A stretch of DNA of 64,000 nt from NCBI GenBank assembly GCA_029781975.1, contig JAKOVQ010000047.1, positions 106,431 to 170,430 of the forward strand, in the 5' to 3' direction. The notes under the pieces are model-generated. The model worked only from the letters and a program-made list of their open reading frames with translations. It made no database searches and was not told the DNA's origin. Positions within the stretch are counted from its first letter, which is position 1, and the number at the start of each line of letters is the position of its first letter. The stretch comes from Acidobacteriota bacterium (lineage in GTDB: Bacteria > Acidobacteriota > Thermoanaerobaculia > UBA5066). A program made the translations under genes and the position numbers. Of this stretch, positions 19,817 through 28,469 are shown piece after piece.

Positions 19817-21618
19817 CCCTTCGCCCCCTTTCGTCCTCGCCGCTCGGAGCCGGCGCGCCCCGCGGCCTCCGCCGACGCGAGGAGCTGGCGGGCCTGCGAC
19901 CGCGCGGCCTCCCCGACCGACGAGCCGGCGAGGAGGGCGGCGATCGCCTCGACGCGTCCCCCTTCGGGAAGGGGCCGGACGGTCGTCCGCGTCCTCCCGC
20001 CGGACGCCTCCTTCGAGACCGAGAGGTGACGGTCCCCGGCCGCCGCGACCTGCGGGAGGTGCGTCACGACCAGGACCTGCCCGCGCCGCGCGAGCGTCCG
20101 GAGCTTCCGCCCCACCGCCTCGGCGGTCGCCCCCGAGACGCCGGCGTCGACCTCGTCGAAGACGAAGGTCCGGACGGGGGCGCCCCGCCCCTTTCCCGCA
20201 CCGGTCCCGCAGGCGCTTTCCCCCTCGGCGAGGGCGGCGGACAGGGCGAGCTGGACCCGCGACAGCTCGCCTCCCGACGCGATCCTCTGGAGGGGCCGCG
20301 CCGGCTCCCCGGGGTTCGGCGCGAAGAGGAAGGAGACCTGGTCGACGCCGTGGGGGCCGAAGGCCACCTCGGTCCCCCCCGCCGCCAGCGGGCTTCCGTC
20401 CTGCGCCTTCCGGCCCACGTCCACAGAGAAGGAGGCCGCGAGGAACGCGAGGTCGCGGAGGTGGCGGACCACCGACTCGGCGAGCCGCGGCGCCGCGGCG
20501 GCCCGAGCCCCGGAGAGCTCGAGCGCCGCGGTCCGGAACCGCCCGAACGCCGCCCGGGCCGCGCCGTCGGCCTTCGCGAGCGCCCCCGCGAGGTCCGAGA
20601 GCTCGTCCCGCTCCCGCGCGATCCGGTCGCGGTGGGCGAGGACGTCGTCGAGGGTCGGCCCGTACTTGCGCCGGAGGCGGGCGAGGGCGTCGAGGCGCTC
20701 GGCGACCGCCGCCAGCCGGGCCGGGTCGGCCTCGAGCCGGTCGAGGTCGCGCGACGTCGACGCCGCCAGGTCGGAGACCCGCTCGAGGACCTCCTCGACG
20801 GCGGCGAGGCGCGAGGTCGCGGCGGGGTCGACCTCGACGAGGGCCTGCAGCGTCCTCCGGAGCGCGGTCAGCGCGGGGAGCGCTCCCCCCTCGTCGGACT
20901 CGAGCGCCGCCACCGCCTGGGCGAGGAGGCCTCCGCGCTTCTCCACGCTCGCGAGGGAGAGCTTCTCTTCCCCGAGCTCCTCCTCCTCCCCGGGCCGCGG
21001 CGCGATGCCGTCGATCTCGCCGAGCTGGAACTCGAGGAGCTCGAGCCGCTCGGCCCGCCCTTCCCCCCGGCCCTCGAGGCGGCGCCGATCGTCCTCGCGC
21101 TCGCGCCAGGCCGCGTGGAGGCGGGCGACCTCGGCGGCTGCGTCCTCGAGGCCGGCGAAGCGGTCGAGGAGCTCCCGCGGCACGCCCGGGTCGAGGAGCT
21201 CCCGGGCCTCCGCCTGGCCATAGAGGACGAGGAGCCGCGGGGCGAGGTCGGCGAGGGTCCTGAGCGCCGCGGGCGAGCCGTTCACCCAGAGGCGCCCCTT
21301 CCCCGTCGCGGCCACCTCGCGGCGGATCGCGACCTCCGTGGCGGAAGCCTCCGCCCCTTCCTCCGCGAGCCCCGCGGCGACGAGGGCGTCCCGGACGGCC
21401 GGGTCGTCCGACTCGAAGAGCCCCTCCACCACGAGCCTGTCGGCGCCCGCCCTCACCAGCGAGGCGTCCCCCCTCTCGCCCGAGAGGAGCGAGAGGGCGT
21501 CGACCACGAGCGACTTCCCCGCCCCGGTCTCGCCGGTCAGGACGGTGAGGCCCGTCTCGAGGGCGACGTCGACGTCCTCGAGGACGGCCAGGTCCCGGAC
21601 GCGGAGGGAGACGAGCAC
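19813..21618 (-). CDS. recN: DNA repair ATPase RecN
   Basis: 601 aa. RecN is an SMC-like protein of double-strand break repair. Walker A is GETGAGKSLVVDALSLLSGERGD near residue 29. A long coiled coil fills the centre, and the ABC signature is in ASGGELSRVQLALSAAL. Walker B is TFVFDEVDAGVSG, followed by VLVVTHLPQVAAAGDRH. The start is GTG at 21618, 3 nt after pepA. A short Gly/Arg/Lys-rich tail ends the protein. Confidence 0.95.
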   Translation of the reverse strand: MLVSLRVRDLAVLEDVDVALETGLTVLTGETGAGKSLVVDALSLLSGERGDASLVRAGADRLVVEGLFESDDPAVRDALVAAGLAEEGAEASATEVAIRREVAATGKGRLWVNGSPAALRTLADLAPRLLVLYGQAEARELLDPGVPRELLDRFAGLEDAAAEVARLHAAWREREDDRRRLEGRGEGRAERLELLEFQLGEIDGIAPRPGEEEELGEEKLSLASVEKRGGLLAQAVAALESDEGGALPALTALRRTLQALVEVDPAATSRLAAVEEVLERVSDLAASTSRDLDRLEADPARLAAVAERLDALARLRRKYGPTLDDVLAHRDRIARERDELSDLAGALAKADGAARAAFGRFRTAALELSGARAAAAPRLAESVVRHLRDLAFLAASFSVDVGRKAQDGSPLAAGGTEVAFGPHGVDQVSFLFAPNPGEPARPLQRIASGGELSRVQLALSAALAEGESACGTGAGKGRGAPVRTFVFDEVDAGVSGATAEAVGRKLRTLARRGQVLVVTHLPQVAAAGDRHLSVSKEASGGRTRTTVRPLPEGGRVEAIAALLAGSSVGEAARSQARQLLASAEAAGRAGSERRGRKGAKG

Positions 21619-21621
21619 GGC

Positions 21622-23136
21622 CTAGCGCGTCGCGCGGTCCTTGAGCCAGCGGACCGTCAGGGCGAGGCCGAACGCGGTCGCGCCCGAGGAGTAGCCCGCG
21701 TGCTCCCGCTCGAAGTACGCCGTCGGCGCAATGTCGAGGTGCGCCCACGGCTGCCCGGGGTCGACGAACTCCTTCAGGAAGAGCGCGCCGTTGATCGAGC
21801 CCCCGTAGCGGCCCCCGGTGTTCTTGAAGTCGGCCCAGTCCGACCGGAGGTTCTCCCTGTAGTCGTCCCAGATCGGGAGGCGCCAGACGCGCTCGTCGGT
21901 CCGCTCGCCCGCCGAGACGAGGGAAGCGGCCAGGTCGTCCTGGTCGGTGAAGACGACGGAGGCCTCGAGCCCCAGGGCGACCAGGGCGGCGCCGGTCAGC
22001 GTGGCGTAGTCGAGGATGACCGCGGGCTTCCACTCCTTCGCGTAGTCGAGGGCGTCCGCGAGGATGACCCGTCCTTCCGCGTCGGTGTTGTCGATCTCGG
22101 CCGTCTTCCCGTTGCGGAAGGTGACGACGTCGCCCGGCTTGTAGGCCGTCCCCGAGGGGAGGTTCTCGGTGAGGGGCGCGAGCGCGACGAGGTTGACCGG
22201 GAGCTCCAGGTCGGCGGCGGCGAGGACGACACCGCAGGCCGTGGCGGCCCCCATCATGTCCCACTTCATGTCGCCCATCCGGTCGGCGGGCTTGAGCGAG
22301 AGGCCGCCGGAGTCGAACGTGACCCCCTTTCCGACGAGGGCGACCGGCCGCTCCCCCTTCTTCCCCCCGGCGTACTCGAGGACGACGAAGCGCGGCTCCT
22401 CGGCGGAGCCCCGGTTGACCGCCAGGAGCCCCCCCATCCGCTCGCGCTCGATCTCCTTCTTCCCGAGGACGGTGGCCTTCACCCCGCGCCCCTTCGCCTC
22501 CTTCCTCACGGCGTCGGCGAGCTGGCGGGGCCCCATGTGGTTCGAGGGGGTGTTGCCGAGGTCGCGGACGAGGGTCGCCACCTTCGCCAGGGCGGCGGCC
22601 TCGGCCCGCTCGCGGCGGACGTCGCGCTCCGCCGCGCCCGCCCAGGGACCGCGCCCCGAGGCGAACGCCACGCGGGAGAGCCGCCGCGGGTCGGCCTTCG
22701 ACTTGAACCGAGGGAACTCGTAGGCGGCCTGCAGGACCGAGCGGCCCAGGAACTCCCGGGCCTCGGCGGCGCTCATCCGCGCGGTGGCGAAGGGGAAGTC
22801 CACCAGCGCGCTCCTCTCGCCGTTCTTGTCGAGGGTCCGGACCACCGAGCGGAGGAGCGTCCGTGCCTTCCGCGGGGAAAGCTCGTCTCCGGAGCCGGTC
22901 CCGAAGGCGTAGAGCCGCGCCGCCGGGGCGCCCGGCGCCTCGAGCGGGAGGGTGAAGACCGAGCCGTCGGCGCCCGCCTCGGCGGGAGCGGCGGCGCGGA
23001 CGGCGTGGCGGACGTCGTCCGGGACGCTCTCGAAGGTGGCCTTCTGCTTCCTGTCGGGGCGCGCCACGAAGACGACCAGCGCGTCCGCCCGGTCCGAGGG
23101 ACGGGTCTTTCCGGCGGTGACGATCTCGAGCTTCAC
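21622..23136 (-). CDS. pepA: Leucyl aminopeptidase (M17)
   Basis: 504 aa. This is a manganese or zinc aminopeptidase that removes N-terminal residues in the cytoplasm. Metal and active-site motifs are intact: VALVGKGVTFDSGGLSLKP, MKWDMMGAATACG and the M17 signature NTDAEGRVILADALDY. The N-terminal macro-like domain is present, so length is typical. The start is GTG at 23136 with AGGAGG upstream; a TAAACT box about 30 nt before the start could be its -10. It is the first gene of the minus-strand run down to hemW and diverges from purC. Confidence 0.95.
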   Translation of the reverse strand: MKLEIVTAGKTRPSDRADALVVFVARPDRKQKATFESVPDDVRHAVRAAAPAEAGADGSVFTLPLEAPGAPAARLYAFGTGSGDELSPRKARTLLRSVVRTLDKNGERSALVDFPFATARMSAAEAREFLGRSVLQAAYEFPRFKSKADPRRLSRVAFASGRGPWAGAAERDVRRERAEAAALAKVATLVRDLGNTPSNHMGPRQLADAVRKEAKGRGVKATVLGKKEIERERMGGLLAVNRGSAEEPRFVVLEYAGGKKGERPVALVGKGVTFDSGGLSLKPADRMGDMKWDMMGAATACGVVLAAADLELPVNLVALAPLTENLPSGTAYKPGDVVTFRNGKTAEIDNTDAEGRVILADALDYAKEWKPAVILDYATLTGAALVALGLEASVVFTDQDDLAASLVSAGERTDERVWRLPIWDDYRENLRSDWADFKNTGGRYGGSINGALFLKEFVDPGQPWAHLDIAPTAYFEREHAGYSSGATAFGLALTVRWLKDRATR

Positions 23137-23164
23137 TTCGGTCTTCCTCCTCGACGGGTGGCCG

Positions 23165-23170
23165 AGTTTA
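23165..23170 (-). promoter_or_regulatory. Possible -10 box for pepA and the downstream 14-gene run
   Basis: Minus strand TAAACT in GAGATAAACTCGG. A start about 7 nt on would leave a leader of about 20 nt that includes AGGAGG before the GTG of pepA. No good -35 was seen. Confidence 0.35.
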
Positions 23171-23200
23171 TCTCGCCCCGGAACGGTCCCCGACCCCGCC

Positions 23201-23206
23201 TAGAAT
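23201..23206 (+). promoter_or_regulatory. -10 box, probably leaderless start of purC
   Basis: TAGAAT is followed by GGCGGC and then the ATG at 23213, exactly 6 nt. No ribosome-binding sequence precedes the ATG. Confidence 0.5.
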
Positions 23207-23212
23207 GGCGGC

Positions 23213-24115
23213 ATGCTGGCCGCCCCGCTCGACGCCACCGACCTCCCCGGCCTCCCCCCTCCCCGCCGCGGGAAGGTCCGCGACGTCTACGACCTGGGCG
23301 ACTCCCTCCTCCTCGTGGCCACGGACCGGATCTCGGCGTTCGACGTCGTCCTCACGCCCGGCGTCCCCGGAAAGGGGATCGTCCTGACCCAGCTCTCGAC
23401 CTTCTGGTTCCGGCTCTTCTCGGACGTCGTCCCGAACCACCTCCTCGAGACCGAGGTCTCCCGGTTTCCCGCTCCCCTGCGCGCGCACGCGGACGTCCTC
23501 CGCGGGCGGGCCGTCCTCGGGCGGAAGTGCCGGGTCGTCCCGTTCGAGTGCGTCGCCCGCGGCTACCTGGCCGGCTCGGGATGGAAGGACTACCGGCGGA
23601 CCGGCTCCGTCTGCGGCGTCCCGCTCCCGGCGGGGCTGCGCGAGTCCGAGCGGCTCCCCGAGCCGATCTTCACCCCCGCCACGAAGGCCGAGGAGGGGCA
23701 CGACGAGAACGTCCCCTTCGAGCGGATGGCGAGCGAGGTCGGCGCCGAGCTGGCGACCCGGCTCCGGGACCTGACCCTCGGCCTCTACTCCCGCGCCGCC
23801 GCCCACGCCGCGGAGCGGGGGATCCTGATCGCCGACACCAAGTTCGAGTTCGGCCTCGGGCCCGGCGGCGAGGTCGTCTGGATCGACGAGGCGCTCACCC
23901 CCGACTCCTCCCGCTTCTGGCCCGCCGCCTCGTGGGCGCCCGGAGGGTCGCCCCCCTCGTACGACAAGCAGTTCGTCCGCGACTGGCTCGAGGCGAGCGG
24001 CTGGGACAAGCGCCCGCCCGCCCCCGCGCTCCCCGACGACGTGGTCTCCGGCACGCTCGCCCGCTACCGCGAGGCCTACGAGGTGCTGACCGGCCGGCCG
24101 GTCACGCTCGTCTGA
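23213..24115 (+). CDS. purC: SAICAR synthetase
   Basis: 300 aa. This purine biosynthesis enzyme joins CAIR and aspartate using ATP. The start GKVRDVYDLGDSLLLVATDRISAFDV carries the phosphate loop and substrate residues. Further motifs are VPFECVARGYLAGSGWKDY, EPIFTPATKAEEGHDENVPF and LIADTKFEFGL. The length of about 300 matches the longer monofunctional type. It is a single plus-strand gene between two minus-strand runs. Its last 14 nt overlap the 3' end of radA on the other strand. No other pur gene is in the window. Confidence 0.96.
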   Translation: MLAAPLDATDLPGLPPPRRGKVRDVYDLGDSLLLVATDRISAFDVVLTPGVPGKGIVLTQLSTFWFRLFSDVVPNHLLETEVSRFPAPLRAHADVLRGRAVLGRKCRVVPFECVARGYLAGSGWKDYRRTGSVCGVPLPAGLRESERLPEPIFTPATKAEEGHDENVPFERMASEVGAELATRLRDLTLGLYSRAAAHAAERGILIADTKFEFGLGPGGEVVWIDEALTPDSSRFWPAASWAPGGSPPSYDKQFVRDWLEASGWDKRPPAPALPDDVVSGTLARYREAYEVLTGRPVTLV

Positions 24116-25454
24116 GGAGCTCCTCCACGCTGGCGACGGGGACCGCCGAGAGGTCCGGGAACGCCGCCGCCTCGTGCGCGTTGGCGGACGGGAGGATCGC
24201 CTCGGTGAAGCCGAGGGCCAGCGCCTCCTTCAGGCGCAGCGGGGCGTCGGTCACGGCCCTCACCTCGCCGAGGAGGCCCACCTCGCCGAAGACCACCGTC
24301 CGGAGCGGGAGCGCCGTCCCGCGGGCGCTCGACGCGACGGCCGCGACGACCGCGAGGTCCGCCGCGGGCTCGGCGCTCTCGGCCCCCCCCGCGAAGTTGA
24401 GGAAGACGTCGTGCCCCGACAGGCCGAGGCCCCCGTGGCGCTCGAGGACCGCGAGGAGGAGCGCGAGCCGCGTCCCGTCGAAGCCGATCGCCGTCCGCCG
24501 CGGCGTCCCCCACTTCACCTCGACGTTCAGGGCCTGGACCTCGAGGAGCATCGGCCGCGTCCCCTCCATCGCCGCGAGGACCGCCGAGCCGGGACGCGAG
24601 CCGGCGCGGCTCCCGAGGTAGAGCGACGACGGGTTCGCCACGCCGACGAGGCCGGCGCCGGTCATCTCGAAGAGCGCCAGCTCGTGGACCGGCCCGAACC
24701 TGTTCTTCAGCGCCCGCAGGACGCGGTGGGCCTGGAACCGCTCCCCCTCGAACGACAGGACCGCGTCGACGAGGTGCTCGAGCGTCTTCGGGCCGGCCAG
24801 GCTCCCGTCCTTCGTGACGTGCCCGACGAGGAAGAGCGGCACGCCCGCCGTCTTGGCCAGGACCGAGAGCCGCGCCGCGGCGTCCCTCACCTGCGAGACC
24901 GAGCCGGCGGGCGAGGGGAGCCCCGCCGAGGCGACGGTCTGGACGGAGTCGACGACCAGCGCCGCAGGGCGCGACGACTCGGCCGTCTCCAGGATCCGGT
25001 CCACCGACGTCTCCGGGAGGAGGAAGAGCCGGTCGGCGAGCGCGCCGAGGCGCTCGGCGCGGAGCCGGACCTGGCGCGCCGACTCCTCGGCGGAGACGTA
25101 GAGGACGTCGCCGGCGGTCGCCGCGAGGCGCGAGGCCACCTGCAGGAGGAGCGTCGACTTGCCGATCCCCGGCTCGCCGCCGAGGAGGACGACCGAGCCC
25201 GGGACGAGGCCTCCCCCCAGGACCCGGTCCACGTCGCCGAGCCCCGTCAGGAGACGGGGAGCGTCGGCGGCGTCGACGTCGCGCAGGCGGACCGGGGCCG
25301 CACCCCGCCCGGGCGCGGCGGGGGTCCCGGCGGGACCGCCCTCCTCCTCCACGTACGTGTTCCAGGCGCCGCACTCGGGGCAGCGCCCGATCCAGCGCGG
25401 GCTCTGCGCCTCGCAGGACGTGCAGACGAAGACCCGGGGCGGCCGGCGGGCCAT
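24102..25454 (-). CDS. radA: DNA repair protein RadA
   Basis: 450 aa. RadA is a RecA-related helicase that drives branch migration. The N-terminal zinc finger is CTSCEAQSPRWIGRCPECGAW, Walker A is GGEPGIGKSTLLLQ, and the family-specific KNRFG motif is present (ALKNRFGPVHELALFEM). A C-terminal Lon-like domain contains VFLNFAGG and LPLRTVVFGEVGLLGEVRAV. The ATG at 25454 overlaps the mlaD stop (TGATG). It is the last gene of the PHP-dnaB-mla run and converges on purC. Confidence 0.96.
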   Translation of the reverse strand: MARRPPRVFVCTSCEAQSPRWIGRCPECGAWNTYVEEEGGPAGTPAAPGRGAAPVRLRDVDAADAPRLLTGLGDVDRVLGGGLVPGSVVLLGGEPGIGKSTLLLQVASRLAATAGDVLYVSAEESARQVRLRAERLGALADRLFLLPETSVDRILETAESSRPAALVVDSVQTVASAGLPSPAGSVSQVRDAAARLSVLAKTAGVPLFLVGHVTKDGSLAGPKTLEHLVDAVLSFEGERFQAHRVLRALKNRFGPVHELALFEMTGAGLVGVANPSSLYLGSRAGSRPGSAVLAAMEGTRPMLLEVQALNVEVKWGTPRRTAIGFDGTRLALLLAVLERHGGLGLSGHDVFLNFAGGAESAEPAADLAVVAAVASSARGTALPLRTVVFGEVGLLGEVRAVTDAPLRLKEALALGFTEAILPSANAHEAAAFPDLSAVPVASVEELLRRA

Positions 25455-26896
25455 CAGTGGAGGAAGGAGCTGGCGGCGGGAAGGAGGGTCTTGATGTCCT
25501 CGTCCCTCCAGCGGAGCCCCGCGCCGACGAAGAACGAGCGGCGCGCCGGGTTGAGGGAGTCGTCGACGCCGGCGCGCACGAAGAGGCTCCCGCGGCTCTG
25601 CCACTGCCCGAAGAGCTTCACCTGCGCGTTGCCGGTCGACCGGCCGAAGTCCCACGCCTCCGCCGAGAGCTGGAGCTTGTCCTTGAGCCACAGCTGGTCG
25701 ATCGCCGCCCCCCCGCGCGTCTCGATCAGGCCGGCGCGGAGGATGGTGTTGTTGAAGCGGTAGCCCAGCTGCGCCGTCACCCCGAACTCGTCCCGGTAGC
25801 TGATGACGTTCGTCGACACGGTCGACCCCTTCACGCCGTCGACCGTCGTCGTGTAGGTGAAGTTGTCCTCCAGGCGCCTGCCGTTCGGGATCCCGACGAG
25901 CTCGAGGCGGTAGAACTTGTTCTCGCGCGGGACCACGTCCACGCGGAAGACGCCGCGCCACCCGTCCGTCCGGGACATGTACTCGCCGTAGAAGCCGAGG
26001 TCGAGCTGGATCCGGTTGATCCGGGTCAGGGTCGTGTTGAACGAGTCGATCCCGGTCTTGACCGACGCCAGCGCCTCGTTCAGGTTCTTGCTCGTCTCGT
26101 CGTCGTTGACGAGCTTCCCGATCGTCCCCTTCCCCGAGTCGATCTTCCCGGTGATCGAGTTGAGGTTGTCGACGGTGGTCTTCAGCTTCCCGGTCACCTC
26201 GTCGAGGTTGGAGACCGACTGCTTCACGCCGATGCGGTTCTCGTCGAGGATCCGGTCGAGGCGGGCGAGGGTCTCGCGCATCTGCCCCGAGAACTCGCGC
26301 AGGTTCGCGAGGGTCACGTCGACGTTCTGGCGGTTCGACTCCACCAGCTGCCTGAGCGCCTCGGCGAGGGCGCCGATGTTGTCGACGATCCGGTTGATCT
26401 TCTTCTCCCCGGTCTCTCCCCCCAGGGAGCCGGCCAGGGCCCCCGTCAGCTCCTTGACGTCCTTGCCGATGTCGGCCGCGAGCTTCGTCAGGTCGTCGAA
26501 GCCCGTCGGCACCTGACCGGAGATCCGGGCGCCGGGACCGAGCCTCGGCGCGTCGGCCGGCCCGGGGAAGAGCTCCACGTACTTGTCGCCCAGGAGGCCC
26601 ATGTTCCGGATCTGGCCGTAGGCCCCCTGGCGGAGCTCGACCTCGGGGTCGAGCGCGAGGCGGGCCACGGCCGTCCCGTCCGGCAGGAGCTGGATCCCGT
26701 CGACCCGGCCCACCCGGACTCCCGCGATCCTCACGGCCGACTTGTCGTCCAGCCCCGCCACGTCGCGGAACTGCACCTCGACCGACCCGGTCCTCGCCTT
26801 CTTCCCGATGGGGATGTCCTCGATCTTCAGGACGAGGGCGGCCAGGACCGCGAGGACGACGAGGGTGAAGGCTCCGATCTTGGCGCTGCTGCTCAT
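25454..26896 (-). CDS. mlaD: MlaD-type MCE protein with long beta-rich C-terminal region
   Basis: 480 aa, far longer than proteobacterial MlaD (about 180). MlaD anchors in the inner membrane and forms a ring for phospholipid movement. An N-terminal membrane helix (about residues 5-23) is followed by an MCE domain (EVQFRDVAGLDDKSAVRIAG to DKYVELFPG). A predicted coiled-coil region with repeated heptads spans about residues 130-290. The last 180 residues are alternating polar/hydrophobic strands (FYRLELVGIPNG, TNVISYRDEFGVTAQLGYRF, NTILRAGLIETRGG, FFVGAGLRWR) that look like an outer-membrane beta-barrel. This would span the envelope in one chain. The ATG overlaps the mlaF stop. Confidence 0.88.
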   Translation of the reverse strand: MSSSAKIGAFTLVVLAVLAALVLKIEDIPIGKKARTGSVEVQFRDVAGLDDKSAVRIAGVRVGRVDGIQLLPDGTAVARLALDPEVELRQGAYGQIRNMGLLGDKYVELFPGPADAPRLGPGARISGQVPTGFDDLTKLAADIGKDVKELTGALAGSLGGETGEKKINRIVDNIGALAEALRQLVESNRQNVDVTLANLREFSGQMRETLARLDRILDENRIGVKQSVSNLDEVTGKLKTTVDNLNSITGKIDSGKGTIGKLVNDDETSKNLNEALASVKTGIDSFNTTLTRINRIQLDLGFYGEYMSRTDGWRGVFRVDVVPRENKFYRLELVGIPNGRRLEDNFTYTTTVDGVKGSTVSTNVISYRDEFGVTAQLGYRFNNTILRAGLIETRGGAAIDQLWLKDKLQLSAEAWDFGRSTGNAQVKLFGQWQSRGSLFVRAGVDDSLNPARRSFFVGAGLRWRDEDIKTLLPAASSFLH

Positions 26897-27693
26897 GGGG
26901 AGACCTCCTCGGGGGCGGTCCGCGCGTCCTCCAGCGAGCTGTCGCCGAGGACGAACGCGCGGACCCGGGGATCGGGGGACGTCTCGAACTCCCGCGGCGG
27001 GAGGTCGGCGCGGATCCGCCCCTCGTCGAGGAGGGCGACCCGCTCGGCGACGGCGAAGGCGACCGACAGGTCGTGCGTGATCGTCACCATCGTCGGGTTC
27101 ATCCGGTGGTTCAGCTCGGTGATGACGCGGACGAGGACGTCGGTGTTGATCGGGTCGAGGCCCGTCGTCGGCTCGTCGAAGAGGAGGATCTCGGGCTTCA
27201 GGGCGATGGCCCGCGCGAAGCCGACGCGGCGCCGCATCCCTCCCGACAGCTCGGACGTCCGCTTCGCCTCCATGCCGGGGAGGCGGACCGCCTCGAGGCA
27301 CTCGGCGACGCGGTCGCGGACCTCGCCCTTCGTCATCTTCGTGTGGCGCTTCAGCGGGAACGCGATGTTCTCGCCGACCGAGAGGGAGTCGAAGAGCGCC
27401 CCTTCCTGGAACGACATCCCGAAGCGGCGGCGGAGCTCGTCGCGGCGGCGCGAGGGGACGGCCCAGAGGTCGTCCCCCAGCACGCGGACGCTCCCCGCGT
27501 CCGGCTCGAGGAGGCCGATGAGGTGCTTGACGAGGACGCTCTTCCCCACGCCCGACTTCCCGAGGACGACGAGCGACTCCCCGACCGGGACGGTCAGGTC
27601 GACGGCGTCGAGGACGACCTTCGCGCCGAACCGCTTCGTCACGCCGCGGAGCTCCAGCGCCGGCGGTCCCGGCGTCCTCGCCGCGCCGGTCAG
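26893..27693 (-). CDS. mlaF: Mla-type ABC transporter ATPase, apparent CTG start
   Basis: 266 aa. It powers lipid transport with MlaE and MlaD. All ABC motifs are present: Walker A GKSGVGKSVLVKHL, signature ELSGGMRRRVGFARAI, Walker B EILLFDEPTTGLDP, and H-loop ITHDLS. There is no ATG, GTG or TTG between the mlaE stop and the conserved strand ALELRGVTKRFG. The only suitable start is CTG at 27693, which overlaps the mlaE stop as CTGA and has GAAGG 7 nt upstream. The next in-frame GTG lies inside the first beta strand and would cut the fold. Confidence 0.9.
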   Translation of the reverse strand: MTGAARTPGPPALELRGVTKRFGAKVVLDAVDLTVPVGESLVVLGKSGVGKSVLVKHLIGLLEPDAGSVRVLGDDLWAVPSRRRDELRRRFGMSFQEGALFDSLSVGENIAFPLKRHTKMTKGEVRDRVAECLEAVRLPGMEAKRTSELSGGMRRRVGFARAIALKPEILLFDEPTTGLDPINTDVLVRVITELNHRMNPTMVTITHDLSVAFAVAERVALLDEGRIRADLPPREFETSPDPRVRAFVLGDSSLEDARTAPEEVSP

Positions 27694-28469
27694 AAGAGCA
27701 CCTTCGTCAGGAAGAAGTCGGCGACGAGGATCGCGAGCGAGCCCGAGACGACCGCCGCCGTCGTCGCGCGCCCCACCCCTTCGGCCCCCCCGGTCGTGTC
27801 GAAGCCCCTCTGGCAGCCGATGAAGGTCAGGAGGCCCCCGAAGACGGCCGCCTTGATCAGGCCCGACCAGAGGTCCTCCATGCCGAGGTACTGGAACGTG
27901 TTGTCGACGTAGACGACCGGGTTGGCTCCCAGCAGACGCACCGCCACGAGGTACCCGCCGACGATCCCCACGCCGTTGGAGAGGACGACCAGCATCGGCA
28001 GGACGAGGATCCCGGCGAGGACGCGCGGGACGAAGAGGTACTTCACGGGGTCGGTGGCGAGGGCGACGAGCGCGTCGATCTGCTCGGTGACCCGCATCGT
28101 CCCGAGCTCGGCGGCCATCGCGCTCCCCGCGCGCCCGGTGACCATCAGCCCCGTCAGGACCGGGCCGAGCTCGCGGAGCATCGACAGGGCCACCACCGAC
28201 CCGACGAACCCCTCGGCGTGGAAGCGCGCGAAGCCGTTGAACGTCTGGAGCGCCAGGACCCCGCCGGTGAACCCGGCGGTCACCAGGACGACCGGGACGG
28301 AGTCGACCCCCACGCGGACCACCTGCGAGACGAGGGCGCGCAGGTCGAACGGCGGGCGGACGAGGCCGCGGAGCGTCCGGGCCAGGAGGACGACGAAGCG
28401 GCCGAGCGCCTCGAGGACGCCCGTGACGGCGCCCCCGACGAGCTCGAGGACGCGCACGGGCCACTTCAA
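27690..28469 (-). CDS. mlaE: Mla-type ABC transporter permease, probable TTG start
   Basis: 259 aa. Inner-membrane permease of the Mla phospholipid transporter with about five membrane helices. Family motifs are MLRELGPVLTGLMVTGRAGSAMAAELGTMRVTEQIDAL and, near the end, GCQRGFDTTGGAEGVGRATTAAVV. A 50-residue amphipathic N-terminal part precedes the first helix. The start is taken as TTG at 28469, which overlaps the dnaB stop as TTGA and has GAGGGG upstream; GTG at 28457 is an alternative. mlaF and mlaD follow with overlapping ends, giving mlaEFD. No mlaA, mlaB or mlaC is nearby. Confidence 0.9.
   Translation of the reverse strand: MKWPVRVLELVGGAVTGVLEALGRFVVLLARTLRGLVRPPFDLRALVSQVVRVGVDSVPVVLVTAGFTGGVLALQTFNGFARFHAEGFVGSVVALSMLRELGPVLTGLMVTGRAGSAMAAELGTMRVTEQIDALVALATDPVKYLFVPRVLAGILVLPMLVVLSNGVGIVGGYLVAVRLLGANPVVYVDNTFQYLGMEDLWSGLIKAAVFGGLLTFIGCQRGFDTTGGAEGVGRATTAAVVSGSLAILVADFFLTKVLF

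Noticed and set aside
24102..24115. The 14-bp radA/purC overlap as a sign of a frameshift
   Set aside because: Both C-termini are normal for their families, so this is ordinary compact convergence.
20026..24621. Long plus-strand open frame of about 1500 codons over recN, pepA and purC
   Set aside because: It is antisense to recN and pepA and out of frame with purC; low-complexity translation without any recognisable domain.
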